Positions 24,134-36,034 of a stretch of 64,000 nucleotides of DNA are shown here, piece by piece (position 1 is the first letter of the stretch; each line of letters begins with the position of its first letter). The notes beneath the pieces are model-generated. The model was not told the DNA's origin and ran no database searches. It saw only the letters and a list, made by a program, of their open reading frames with translations. The translations under genes and the position numbers were made by a program. Source of the stretch: Dacryopinax spathularia (Eukaryota; Basidiomycota; Dacrymycetes; Dacrymycetales; Dacrymycetaceae); contig JBBPFI010000005.1 in NCBI GenBank assembly GCA_037974965.1, positions 124,001 through 188,000 of the forward strand. The letters run 5' to 3'.

Positions 24134-26263
24134 ATGGAAGCCGAGCTTTCGATGGCGGCCGTGAAGAGTGCGCATTCACGAGAAACGAAGGTGCGGCTGC
24201 TAATGGACATCTGTAGCCATGGTGAACGTTTTGACATGCCTGGTCCGCTTTGATGACCACATGGAGCTGGTCATGTCTCCGAACGCTGTGAAAACGTTGC
24301 CAAATTGCTACGTATCGCCTCACTGATATTCGTGCAGATGTCAATGTCCGCAACGAATCCGGCTCTGTCGGCTTACGCCCGTTTCGATGTCGACGCCTCG
24401 TTCTTCTTGTCTTACTCACTGCCACCCATGGAGCGGTCTTCTCCTGCCCTTGAGCCATCGCGTGTTGTCAAGGTGCGTTTGAAGACCCAGTTGCTCCTGT
24501 CCCACCTACGACACCGCAATCTCGCCCGCGGAGTCTCCTGCGCCAAACTGAGTATCAAGGAGCCGCTGCCCGCGTCCAGCCAAAATACCCAGGACAGCGA
24601 GGATTCCGACGACGACCAGGGCAGTATCGAGAGCCGCTTAATTCTGACTTTTGTCTGTGACCACGGTATGTATAACCCTCGTCGTCCTCCATTCTCCTGG
24701 TATCGTTCCAGGCATTGCTGACTCATACATGCGCCGAATAGGGGTAGTGAAGAAACACCGCTTGTGGCTGGAGCGCACGGTGGAGCTGAACGCACCGAGG
24801 GACGCTGACGACCCTGACCTCAAAACCGTCGTCTCCAGTAAGGAATCGATATCGCGATTGTTGTCTCATGTTCAGGTGGCCGCTACTCATGCCGACGGCC
24901 AAGTCGCTTTCTCCTTGAACCCTACTGGACTTAACGTTCAAATTTTGGCGGGTAAGTAGCATATACTACCGATTGTCGACCGCCTATCCTTTCGCCATAG
25001 ATAAACGAGAGATATTCACGGAAGTGCATGTCCATGCAGCTGACTTCATCCGCTATCAGGTGGGAGACCGGCCGGTGTCCCTTTCGTTTCATATTCGAGA
25101 GTTCGCGGTGTGTATAGATTTGCGCGCCCCGGCTGGATGCTAATCCTTCGCTTAGGCTGTTGTGAAGTTAACGAACGCCATGGACAGGGACTTGGTGCTC
25201 ACCCTGACGGAAGCCCCCGCACCCCTGGAACTCGTGATCGCTCTGCGCGTGGGCGAAGAAGCTATCGATGATTGCTGGCAATTCAAAGCCTTCATCGCTA
25301 CTAGCGATTGTCTGGACTTTCAAGCCCGGAAGCGCAAGAAACGCACAGCGCTCCCCTTGGCACATGAGGCGAAGAAGGCCGCGACGGTCGCCAACCACGC
25401 TCGATCCTCTCCTCATGCGGTATCTGGAGCCGAGGATCACAACCAGGCGGTGGCAGCTCGGGGCGCCATTAGCCTTCCTGCAAATGCTGATCCTGTCGTA
25501 CCCGACTCTTCGCTCTACGCCACCGACGGCGACCAACGACTAACGGCTGCCCACTTAACGGACGATATCTCTGCCAGGTTGCCCCGTACTTCTACTTTGC
25601 CTACTATTCTGGCTGACAACAACGGGTATCGTTCCGGTCCTTCTTGTCCTCTGCGTGCTGTCGATAACCCTATCGTCCCTATCATCCCGTCTCCCCACCG
25701 CGGAGATCTACCTGCTCGTGTCGGGTCTCCGGACCGGAATGTCTCCTCCTCTAGTCCCGCCTATTCTGACCAAGCTTCTGATTGGCGACGCGGCGATCAG
25801 GTCGATGATCCGCATAAGCTGGAGCCAGCAAGCGTCTGTGACTCGAATTTTCTCCCTGACCTGAACGCCACTACGGACAGTCGTCATCATGCAACGAATC
25901 AGAATATGATTACCCCGAACGCCGTCCAAGATATCTTTGAGAGGACGGGGCTGTGGCTAGAAACGGACGATCTTTCGGGCTTGGAACGGCCGTCGCCTGC
26001 CTTGTTCAAGCCCGCTCCTGGGCGCGTCAAACTGTCTGTAACACCTGAGTCGACGACCCCCCGTGAGCAAGGTGAACCGTCACTTTCCTCGTCTGCCACT
26101 CACAGGTCGCCCCGAGAGATGGGCACGTCGTATGCCGGGAGGGACCAACTCCCTGAGTTCCCGCGCACCCCGAAGAGTTCTACTTCCAGACAGGTACGAC
26201 GGTGTATACGCAAGGCAGAGCAGCTGACTTCTGCAACAGTTCACGCCATTGTTTGAGGACTAG
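24134..26263 (+). CDS. rad9: RAD9-like checkpoint sliding-clamp subunit encoded in the transposon
   Basis: Seven exons (24134-24167, 24217-24287, 24338-24665, 24742-24951, 25001-25107, 25156-26193, 26240-26263) join with consistent phases into 603 aa. The N-terminal roughly 300 residues follow the RAD9 PCNA-like fold: MEAELSMAAVKTMVNVLTCL, HMELVMSPNA, SATNPALSAYARFDVDASFF, KVRLKTQLLLSHLR, LTFVCDHGVVKKHRLWLE, PVSLSFHIREFAAVVKLTNA. A long disordered S/P-rich tail follows, as in RAD9, and the last exon ends FTPLFED, like the conserved RAD9 C-terminus. RAD9 is one of three subunits of the RAD9-RAD1-HUS1 clamp, loaded at DNA damage to activate the ATR checkpoint. No RAD1 or HUS1 partner was recognised in the element. 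The gene lies between the integrase and orphan B, wholly inside the mobile element, with no stop or frameshift. It may be a captured copy or the host's own gene swept up; the window cannot say. Confidence 0.88.
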
Positions 26264-26605
26264 TTTTCGCGTCAATCCCGGGTCGAAATATGGGAATGGC
26301 TCTCGTTTGGCAATACGGGACCTCTGGCAAGTGGGAGTGTGCATTGTACATTAATGATCCTATCCTTCCAACCGAATAGTACACAATGACTGAGTCGAGA
26401 TGGGTCACACCCCAAGGAGCGACTGAACCGTGCGCCTGAGCATGGCGAAGACCTCTCGACCTTCTGAATTATTCAACCCAAAAGGATAACAAGGGTATAT
26501 ATATCCCAGCTGCTCGCAGGTGGCCGGGCGATACCGGCGCGGGAGTCGCAGGTATTCGCAGACGGCACAGGGTCCATTGGGTTTTGTCGGTGACTGCATG
26601 CATCG

Positions 26606-28524
26606 CTAGAATTTTCTCAGTGAGCGAAATATGGAAAGCACGCGAGCGCGCACCTGCAGGGCTCGAAGAGATGCAGGATGTAGCATCAACTGGCGATATA
26701 GATTGCATCGCCCGTCAGCGTGCGAGCATTGCGCCACGCATGTCGGCGTTGCGCTGGAGAGATCGCGTATAGCGCGAAACACGGATTCGGGATGTATGAA
26801 TGCCGCGGCGTTTAGGCAGTGCTGTGCCGACAACGACACCCCAAAAACCGCTTTCTGTTGTTCGCCTACGTGTCTGGTGATCGAGAGCGACGCCACTTTG
26901 CGCGTCATAGGGCGTGATGCTTCCGACAGCGACGTTGCAGGGAACGTTGCTTCCGGGGGAACATTCTGTCCCCGGATGAGCAAAAACGGCAGACCGCTTG
27001 GTCTCACGTCCTCGGGCAGCCGGCGGTACGCGCTAATCATCGTCCGCGCGGCTTGAACCCAGAATACAAGGCGGCGGAGGAGGTCCCCTAGGGAAGGTGG
27101 GTTGATGAGACCCGCCGCGTCTACATGAAATGTCAGGGGGCTGTAAGCATCGAGGCACTACAAATATTCCTTACAAGCCTGCTTCCTCAAAAAGCTGCGC
27201 AACCCGATGCCTTCATTGCGCAACAACTCCTCGAATATAGCGAAGTATCCGATGTGGCCGCGGCCGTTCGGAGGTTGCCAGTGGACCGAGGCCCAGAGTA
27301 CTTCCAGATGAGATCGAAGTCGAAGAAAGGCGTCCCTAATTTTGAGGCTCAGGTCGAGATTGGGGGAGACACCACCAAACCGCTCGCCACCGGCTGCCTT
27401 GATGCATTTCTGAAGCGTTTGGGATTGCTCGTAGAGGGCAACCAAGATGCTATGCAACATGAACGCCCAACCGGCATAGGTGGCGGGTCCGAACACCCCG
27501 CACATCGACCCGCCGCGCGTCTGCAGAAGCCCCGCCCAGGCGCGCGTTGCTTGCGTATCTTTGACCGCCTCCGCTTCCTCCTGCTTAGCCGCAATGTAGT
27601 CAAGAGTAATTGGATGTAAAGTCACATAACGCGTCTTGCCGCGTGAGCCCTGCGAGGCCTGTAGGTTCGTCCATCGGTGGAGCCAATCCAGCACCAATTT
27701 TGACTCGAGTACAGGCAGGGTAATCTCGGCTATATTGTTCCAGATAAGGTACTCCACCACTCGCCTGCAGATCGTCAACCCTGTGTTGTCCACGTGGTGC
27801 GCATATATTTGTACTTACGATGTCCATGCCATATATGCCTCGTCAGCTGATGCATACCGGTCAAATAGAGGGCCGTGACCTAATATACCCAGTATATTGC
27901 CGACTAAGGTCGGCGAGTCGGCCGTGAAACATGACTCGATGCTACGAGGGGTGAGTGGGAATGGCTCGAGCATGATGAGAGACTACCTCTGTTCTATTCG
28001 GATTTGCAAGTCCCGATACTGGCTGCCAACCTCGGTAAAACGGTGGACGTGCCAGTCGACAACCGGCCAACAGTGGTGATACATGTTCCCCTCCTGGTTG
28101 ACTAGGTAAGTGAGAATCAATGCCCTATGCAACTTCCCAGTGAAAAAGGCTCACATGTCCGGGCGTCGGGGTCGGCGGGTCCCAGAGGACAGCCTGCTGC
28201 CACTTCCGGAACGAACTGCACGGCTGCAAGCCAGGATGGCTCACTCATTTGGATTGAAAGCGTGGCACATGCTTCTTGAAGCATTGGGTTACGCCTGTCG
28301 CGTTGAAGGATCCAGGCAATGATATGTAGGGCGGACGGGAACTCCGAGCCAGAGGTTGAGAAGGGATGGTCATGCGGCGTGCTTGACAATCTCGGTTGAA
28401 TTTCCGACTCCTCATTGCGTTCACCAAAGCGGCCTGAATGCAAGGACGCCAGGAGTGAGGAGAGCGCCCATATGGATAACTGAACGGAGGAACATGGGGT
28501 GGCTTCCACCGCGATCTGCCCCAT
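26606..28524 (-). CDS. Transposon orphan protein B (unrecognised)
   Basis: Minus-strand multi-exon gene. From ATG 28524 (MGQIAVEATP), exon 1 runs to 28155 and intron 28102-28154 joins in phase to NQEGNMYHHCWPVVDWHVHR. Further introns lead to SPTLVGNILGILGHGPLFDR, then RVVEYLIWNNIAEITLPVLE and WLHRWTNLQASQGSRGKTRY. After another intron (GTAAGG...CATGTAG) follows AAGLINPPSLGDLLRRLVFW, ending near 26606 or slightly beyond. It is about 570 aa, mixed helical, with no membrane segments, signal peptide or metal-binding motif. No family recognised. It is transcribed in the same direction as the downstream-lying PIF1 helicase gene. Exons read cleanly without stops, so it is probably functional in the element. 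Confidence 0.6.
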
Positions 28525-28973
28525 TGGAGGGGCTACCGGCGCGGCCCATTGGACGAGAGGATAGCAACGTGAGTGCCTAAGAGCAAGAGTTGCAGGGACG
28601 ACAGCCTGTGGTTCGTGTGAAAGGAGTTACGGCGGGCCAAGGTTGGCCCTGCCGTGGGGCGAGGCAGTTACCCCCCCCCCCCCCCTCCTGTGTCTCAGGC
28701 CAGCGCATGGCGATACCGCGCGTAATACACGGAGCCTTTCTCTAGATTCTATGTTCCAGAAGCCGGAAAGCACAGCCACTGAAATAGGCAATGGGTGTTC
28801 ATGACCTTTCTATATATGGTAATGGTACCGGCTGCGCACAGACAGAAAAGGCATTATTGGTCAGGCGGTGACCGATAGGCAGAGGAAGCACGGATTCGCG
28901 GAACCGAGATGGTTACAGTGACCCTAACCACCGTTTCACGTCGGGATCTGTTTTGATCTACAGCCCAGGCCTA
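28525..28973. other. Spacer between orphan B and PIF1 gene with a 15-C run
   Basis: About 450 bp without a gene. It holds an uninterrupted run of 15 C at 28671-28685. It should include the 3' end of the PIF1-like gene and the promoter of orphan B, both minus strand. Confidence 0.5.
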
Positions 28974-31346
28974 TCAGTTCATAGGTGCTCCCCGCCCAAC
29001 GAAGGAAGGGAGACATGCCAATTTCGGCGGAAACTCTTCAACTTGGAGCCCGTCAATACTAGTAGCCCGGGTCAGGATGGTATAGATATGACCTGGCACG
29101 ATGTCAGAAAAGCCTCTCCCACTACTGGTATACGTACCGGCTTCCCACGCTCGACCGGGTTTCGCTATGACCCAGTCCAGGCTATGTCCCTGCATGGCGT
29201 GTACGGTTCCAGCATACGCAGGGACAACGTCAACCTGGGCGGCAGTGACAACACGTATCATGATACGGGCTGAAAGGACTCACTTGATGGCGATGCCCTA
29301 CCATATCCCAACGGAGTTGCCCGCTGGAATCGCGGTATTTGTCGTCTATATTCCAGTCCCGAGAACGAACAAGAGCAATTTTGGCCGGTCGGCCCGCGAT
29401 CTCCACGAATTCGACGATAGGATATTGAATGGAGCTGAAATGTGGATCGCGTGGATCGTCTGTAAGTTTCTGAAAAGCCACCTGCGTCTTAGCGGTGAGT
29501 TCCTCTGCGGTGAAGTTGCCGAGATCCGCCTCTCTCTCCATCCAATCGTCCACCGTCACAAAACCCCGCACATAGCCGAAGCGACCCTTGACAAGCTCGG
29601 CATCTTCCTGCAAGTTGCGTTGCAGCCGGACCCATGCACCGACTTTGAGCGTGACCAAGGACGGCGCGCCGCTACGAAGCAAGAGGTCTCGAGCCCTCTT
29701 TTTGGTGATCTCAGTACTCCAAATCGTATCCTTGGCCTCGTAGTGAAAAGGATGCCCTGGAAGTCTTTTGAGGCAGGTGTTATTGATCCGGGCCACGTCG
29801 TTCAGGTGAGTGACGCTGCGAAAAAGGCACATCAATACGATGGTGGTACGACGGTGTGCTACTTCGCCGTTCAGAGCTTACGCACATGTAGACGGCTTCC
29901 GTATCAGGAGGAGGATGGATCTCGCGCGTGAGGTAGGCTAACAGCTTAACCGAGCTTTCAGACAGCTTCTCGTTGCGAATATCTTGCAATAATCGAACAA
30001 AAGCTAGGTAAGTTCAGACCCAGCCTGATGTTAGCGTGGTACGGAACTGCGTACACGGGTCCCGCTGTTGGTACACTTGGGTGATAAACACAGTGTTCTC
30101 CTGGCTAGGAAACAGGGTGCCCCAACACCGCGCGTCGAAGGCGTATTTCCCGTGTCTTTTACCGTATTTGTTCACAGGGGGCAATTGAAAGAAGTCGCCA
30201 GTGAAGACCACCTGACAACACATGAGACAGCTCGGGGGAAGTGAGGGCCAACTGACTTGAATGCCACCAAAAGGCCTATCACACTTCCGTACTGCCCGAC
30301 CCATGCGCTCAACATAGTCCAACAGCTCTGCATCCAGCATTGGAACTATTGGAAATCAGCAGATTACAAAGGCCTCCACCCGGCGGCGTACATACCTTCA
30401 TCGACCACCAGAAGATCCGCCTGGGTCCATCGTCCCACGACTTCCTCATCCCGAAGGATTCGATTGCGCTTGTAATCGAAGTCGTCTTCCCCTGTACCAA
30501 TACCCGCCCATCTGTGAAGAGTTTGACCACCGATGAGGAGGGCGGCCAGATTAGTTGTGGCAGTCACGGCCACACGGCGCCGCGACCAATGACTGCTTTC
30601 GCATAAAAGCGTGATTTCCTTCACAAGACTGGATTTTCCGCATCCTGAATGCGCACGGATTAGCCAAGAAGCTGTGCATGAAGGGTTGTAGGCATACCGG
30701 CAGGACCTGAGAAGAAGACGTTACGTCCCGAACGAACTAGCTCTAGTATGTGGAGTTGCTCGGAGCTCCAGACGATGTTTTCGGGGGGATGTGCAGGGAA
30801 TCGTCTGGGTATTGCCAGCGGGTCATGTGGTATGGGGCTCGGGCTGTCCGCAGCATCGTTAGGAGGGGCCTTCATGCCCGGCCCAACGGAATGGTTGCCA
30901 TCGCCGGGAGACGTGAGGCACCCGGTGTTCGAAGTGTCAGTTTTCGGCTGCGTATGAGGGCGTTCTGTGAACACCAGCGTCTTTTGCGAAGAACTGGTAG
31001 AGGCAATGGCTGGGGGTCCTTTCGCGTTGGCGTGACCAGTAGCGATTGCCACGTCGAGCGCCGCTGTGCGAGCCACACCTGGCGTCTGGCGTCTGTTTTC
31101 AGGCAGTGCTGTCCCATGTTGCTTATCCCGATTCGGTGCCATGACGGACGATGCGTGCGCTGAGGGTACAGGCACAAGATACTGTTGATTGTTCACGGGG
31201 GGTCGGGCAAAGTCAAGCGGATTGATCAGTGACATGGAGCTGATATCTCGGTAGAGCCGGTCCATGGTGGCGGCGAAATCCGCCCGCCAGTAACGATCAT
31301 CGTCTTCATCGTCATCCCCGTCCAGCAAGTGATCATCGATAAGCAT
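28974..31346 (-). CDS. PIF1-family DNA helicase encoded in the transposon
   Basis: Multi-exon, minus strand, from ATG 31346 (MLIDDHLLDGDDDEDD) to the stop at 28974. A disordered acidic N-terminus of about 200 residues precedes the helicase core. Splicing out 30645-30697 creates the Walker A motif GPAGCGKSSLVKEI; unspliced it is broken. Further motifs in order are VTATTNLAALLIGGQTLHRW, LLVVDEVPMLDAELLDYVE (Walker B), VVFTGDFFQLPPV (motif III), YAFDARCWGTLFP, VTHLNDVARINNTCL, AYAGTVHAMQGHSL and YTILTRATSIDGLQVE (motifs V-VI). These are the SF1B PIF1 signatures. Walker A has Cys where PIF1 proteins commonly have Thr before GKS. PIF1 enzymes unwind 5'-3' and help replication through obstacles; here a role in copying or resolving the element is inferred. 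No HUH/Rep domain is fused, so it is not a Helitron RepHel. Confidence 0.85.
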
Positions 31347-31623
31347 GGGTAATATGTGAAGCACAAGAGCGACGGGAGAGCCGGAAAGCGCACAGCGACA
31401 CGATGATCGAGAAGAAGTTCAAGGGGCGAGGTCCTAGTAGCGGAGGCGCCCAAGAAGAGACGCGCATAACAGGCGCCCGAGTGTAATTGGATCCGATGCA
31501 CGCCGACTTCGTCACAGTGGAGAGTGAAAAGGACGACTATTGAGCCATACTTTGTACGGTCGTACGTATTCAAGTCACACTACCTGGGTCAACCTCGCGC
31601 ACCTCTCGATCAATGCTCTACTC

Positions 31624-34600
31624 ATGGGACCACTTCCTTCCCAGGGCCACGAGAATAAGCAACTCTTCGAACCGGCGAACAGTGCGGTCATCCGGGCTAG
31701 TGCGGATCCGCCAGCCGACCTGGACGGCGAAGCGGTTCGACGCAAGATAACTGAAGTACTCCCAGATTTCGTGCGAAGCACCCTCGACGTTCTTAAGCGG
31801 TACTGGAAAGACAGGGACAAGGCTCTGACGTCGACCGCCGAGCGCTTGGAAGTACTGGAGAGGCAAAGCAAGAGATTGGTATGCCGCATGGACCAGAACC
31901 GTGGCTGCGTTGAACTGAGGAGATCCAGTCGATATATGCGCGTTTTTACTTCTTCACTGGGCTGTCGACTTCCCATCCCCATGCTCTGGTGGACGCGCTA
32001 CACTACTGGTGCCAGAGTGTGAACTTAATTTGGCAGTCGGGCGACCAGAATGGTTTCCATCGATGCTACCGAGGTTTCGACATTGAGAAGATGCCGCCAA
32101 ACTATTTCAGGAGCGTCAGCTTCGTGAAGGCCGCTCTCCTTCCTGCCTCCCCGAAACCGATTGACTTTGTGGAAAACGATGGTACCATCGATCTGTGGGT
32201 TACGCATGAAGGCTCGGCACAACCGGTGAAGGTGGCGTGGTCCGGGGTGCTGCGGATACTATTCGGTCAGTTCGTCACAGGCATATTGGGCGAACTCGGT
32301 GCCTCGCCCTCTATTCCGGACAAGCGCACGCCAGAAGGAGTGAAAAGCGTTCAGACCTGGCTGGACGCCGCAGCCGCGCTGTGGGTAAGCGTAATACCGA
32401 GTCCCGCACGGGCTGCTGAATGATGCTTCCTCAGGCGGCAAGCACATTGGCGGCAGAGGAGCTACAAATTGGAGCGTGGCCCGCATGGATGCAAATTATG
32501 CTCATCCAACATATGAACTACGCCGCCGAAGCGTGCGCACTGATGGGAATGGATGTCCACAAAACACTTATCTTTGGGCCAAGAATCCCGCCGAGCCTGC
32601 AAGCTTACGTCCTTGGCCGGCGGCCCTGGCTGTTTTCCTACCTCCCGTCTTCCCTGCAGTCCACTCCGAAGCAAGGGAGATGGTGGGAAGAGGACCGCTC
32701 TGAGCTGTTTAGCAGGCAGCTCGAGTACTGTCAAAGGATGATCGACGCGGAGCTGGGAGCTAAGCTCGTACAACCCGCACGGCCAGAGCCTTCCTGGGAG
32801 ACCTGTGGTGGTAGTCCCGTATCGGTGGAGCTTTACTTATATTACGCCGCGGAAGATACAGTAAGCACGCGCAGTACAGCAGAATTGGCTTGACACTGAC
32901 TGGCTCCTCTCAGACCGCATATCTTCTGCAATGTTACATTGCAGGACTCGAGCCGCCCGCGCCGATGATCAACAAGATCATCAAGACACTCAGTGACCTG
33001 AAGAAGGTGCTCGAGCTCTTACCCAATACTCCTTCTGCAACTCTGGCAATACCGATTCCCAGGAACATACTGCCGAGAACTCAAGTATCTCGGACCTCCA
33101 GCGATCGTTGCAAGTTTGTCCGTGGAATAGGAAGGAAGGGTTTGAAGGACTCGACGGAAGTGATTTGGAGAGAACGAATGACGGATTTGGCCGTCCACAA
33201 GTCTCGTAGCTTGCCTGTTGATGAGTGGGCGGAATTGGTGAACGAATACGTGGTTTGTAACTGCATTTCACACCATTCTGCTCGCTCAGCGAAGGAACAG
33301 GGAATCTTCTACGCCTTGTATTTGCCTCAAGAGTACGCGAAGTATCGTCGTCATACCCTGGTTCAGAAGATGCTTCATCGGGTGTACGTCCATTTCTCAG
33401 CCAACGGTTTGATGGCACTACGAGACTTCATCAATGTCCGCAATATCCCCGACTACGTGCGGAACGAGAGTGCCTCAGCATATGAGCAGACCGTGGAACA
33501 GCAGGATGAGGAAGTGCGCGAATACGTCAATCGGTCCATCCAGCTCTGCACCACGTTGGGTCCGGACGGGCAGGAAGGTCCGGGGAGTAGGCAAGCGTTC
33601 GTGCCTGACATGGACACCCATAGGAATGCACGGGGGCAACCTATCAATATGACGGTACAACGACCTGGCAATCCAGTCCCTGCACGTGCTGCGGCTCCCT
33701 ATCGACTGTCGCCGCGAATCGAAGGGCGGGACGCAAAGCGGGATGGCACACCCCCACGAGTAAGCGTGCCCAAGGCTCATAGCCCTATAACATACGAGAA
33801 CGCCATGGTTTGGGATGTCGATCTACCATCTACGGGGGACGCCTACTCTGGACATATCGACGAAAATCACTGCCCGGACCCCACGGGCCAGCGCGATGCG
33901 TTGCAGTCGGCGGAGACAGTGGCCGACTCTCGCACTGACATCGCGGATGAACGCCTGGGGCTCCGTACTGTGGAGAAGGTGGTGCGATGGCTGGACGAAG
34001 TAGAGGAGGGAGAGGGAGACCCCGGACCCAGCTCGCGCACTCGGTCACGTACCCGCTTCATCAAGACCAAGGGGCGATCAAATGCTCACACTGAGGGACA
34101 ATCCGACGCTGTGGAGAGGGAAGGACCGGAGGGGACTGGCACCAGCATCCATGCGCCCCCGGAGGGGCATGTCGTTCGGGTACGCGCGAGCGGTGCGAAG
34201 CCATCGCTGAAAGGGAAGGAGCCGGCACACCAACAGCCGCGGGAGGGACGCGGAGACGTCCCGTCTCTACTGGACGGTGATGGGGAGGGCATTACGCGTC
34301 CCTGGGATAAAGTTATCCGGTCTGGCTCCGTACGGAACAAGGGGAGTAAACGCGAACCACTCGACCGTCTCATGGACGAGGAGGAGGACATACACTGGGG
34401 TAGTTCGGACCCAGCGGAACCAAGCGAGCAAGACTCCACGGCAGACAGTCATGAGGCACCCATGGACGGTGGAACAGGACTGACCGTCCTTGACGATCCG
34501 CTACGCAGGCGGCTGAAATGGTACTACGACGGCAAGAAGACTGATTTTGAAGTCCCGATATGGATAGCGTTCAAGTCGGCGAAAGCCGTCGTCAAGGTCG

Positions 34601-35316
34601 ACTATTACAAGGACGGGATGCATGCGGGTCACTCATTCGGCCCTGTCTACGTGGAACCGGATAAGGTATCGACCGGGTTGATTAGGGAATATGGCTGGGT
34701 GGTCACGGCCAGGCCTGGGGAATGCAGCATCGTGGTGAGTTGGCATGCCTGTCGCGGTGCCCATTTGTTTACGACCGGTAGTTCTCCCACGGTCCATATC
34801 GTTGTCGCGAATGCCAAGCAACATATCATCCATTTGATCCGCGCCCACGGTCCGCACGCAAAGATGGGCGAAAGTCTCGACTGAAACCCAGGCCGGAGGT
34901 TCATCCCGGATTTCACGTGAGGAGGAACCCAGTACAGGACAACGACGAGGAGGTAGCGGAGGTGCCATGGTACCGAATGACGGAAATTTGTGTCTCGATT
35001 CCCTTCGGCAAGTGCATCTCCTGTTCCGACCGAGGCCGCACATGCGAGTATTGCACCATGAATACGAGGGACAGTGCGTGGCGACTCACGAGCTCGGATC
35101 ATGACTGACTTACTCACAGTCCCCCGACATGTTTGGTTCGAGCCTGGGGAGAAGTGGGCGGGTGGGAAGGAGCCTTCCCGGGCCGAGATGTATGAATGGC
35201 TATCGAAGCTCCAAGGTTGGACGTTGCCGAGGCCACTGACGAAGCATCAAAAGGAAGTGGAACGGAGGAGCGGGAAATTGGTTAAGCCTGAGGACGAAGA
35301 GATGGACTCAACATGA
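31624..35316 (+). CDS. Transposon orphan protein C (large, unrecognised, C-terminal CxxC cluster)
   Basis: Starts at ATG 31624 (MGPLPSQGHENK), divergent from the PIF1 gene. Exons 31624-31878, 31929-32384, 32435-32860 and 32914-34734 join in phase. Then a less certain acceptor near 34900 leads to GFHVRRNPVQDNDEEVAEV and a final exon ending at 35316. About 1,100 aa. The N-terminal half is globular and helical (FVRSTLDVLKRYWKDRDKAL, WCQSVNLIWQSGDQNGFHRC, FSANGLMALRDFINVRNIPD). The middle is a charged disordered region (residues about 500-850). The C-terminal region has GKCISCSDRGRTCEYCTMN, a CxxC-x6-CxxC cluster probably binding zinc. No family recognised. Gag-like or DNA-binding roles can be imagined, but nothing in the sequence shows them. 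Confidence 0.6.
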
Positions 35317-36034
35317 GATTCCTTTCAACGGCTCGCCTCATTAGAGTGTACATGTACGAAATGGTCAGTATTATACAACAAACAAATACTGTGATGCTAC
35401 CGAGATGGCCGTCTAAGCGGGTAAGCACTGTGCACCAATAAGTAGTATCAACCTACCCCCCTCGCGCGTGAAAGGCATACCACAACGCCAATGAGCGCCC
35501 ACTAGAAACCCTTCGGTCTTTAATCAATGACTGCACGCCGTAGCTTGCTCGAGGCAAGCAACTAAATATTCCAAAAGATTCGACCACGAGGCACTGCTGG
35601 AACGGCTGCTAAGGTACGTGCACGACGTTCCACACTACCACACCATGGTAAACCTTGCATATAGTCCGGCGCCGCCGGGATAGCGTCGTACCGCATGTCC
35701 CCATCGAGGAGCTCTAGTGTCCGCCCTGCTGAATAGCTGGCGACGGCATACAGAGGATGGGATGCAGCCGTCCCCGCCCGTACAGCTTGGCACGTCCTGT
35801 ACGAGGCCGCTCGCGCGATACCGAAGAAGACTTGCTTATGGAGTCGCTCTGATATGCTCAGGTACGTCCCACCGGTCACGATACCGCCCATACCATCACG
35901 ATGTTCCCATATAGCTCGAGGACGCTGTCATGATACGGCAGGTACGTCCCACCCTGCCCTGCCCGAGCAAGTCCACGGAATGCTGACGAGCCCATAAAGC
36001 GGTACGACGCCCACACCGGTCGACACATCATATA
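35317..36034. other. Transposon spacer before the right satellite array
   Basis: No gene or repeat recognised. Its last part (about 35930-36034) has short words shared with the satellite (GGTACGTCCCACCCTG, GACGCCCACACCG), so degenerate monomers may extend into it. Confidence 0.5.

Noticed and set aside
28671-28685. Run of 15 C as a possible assembly artefact or regulatory G-quadruplex
   Set aside because: It lies in a spacer between two genes, affects no frame, and nothing else nearby supports a function; noted only.
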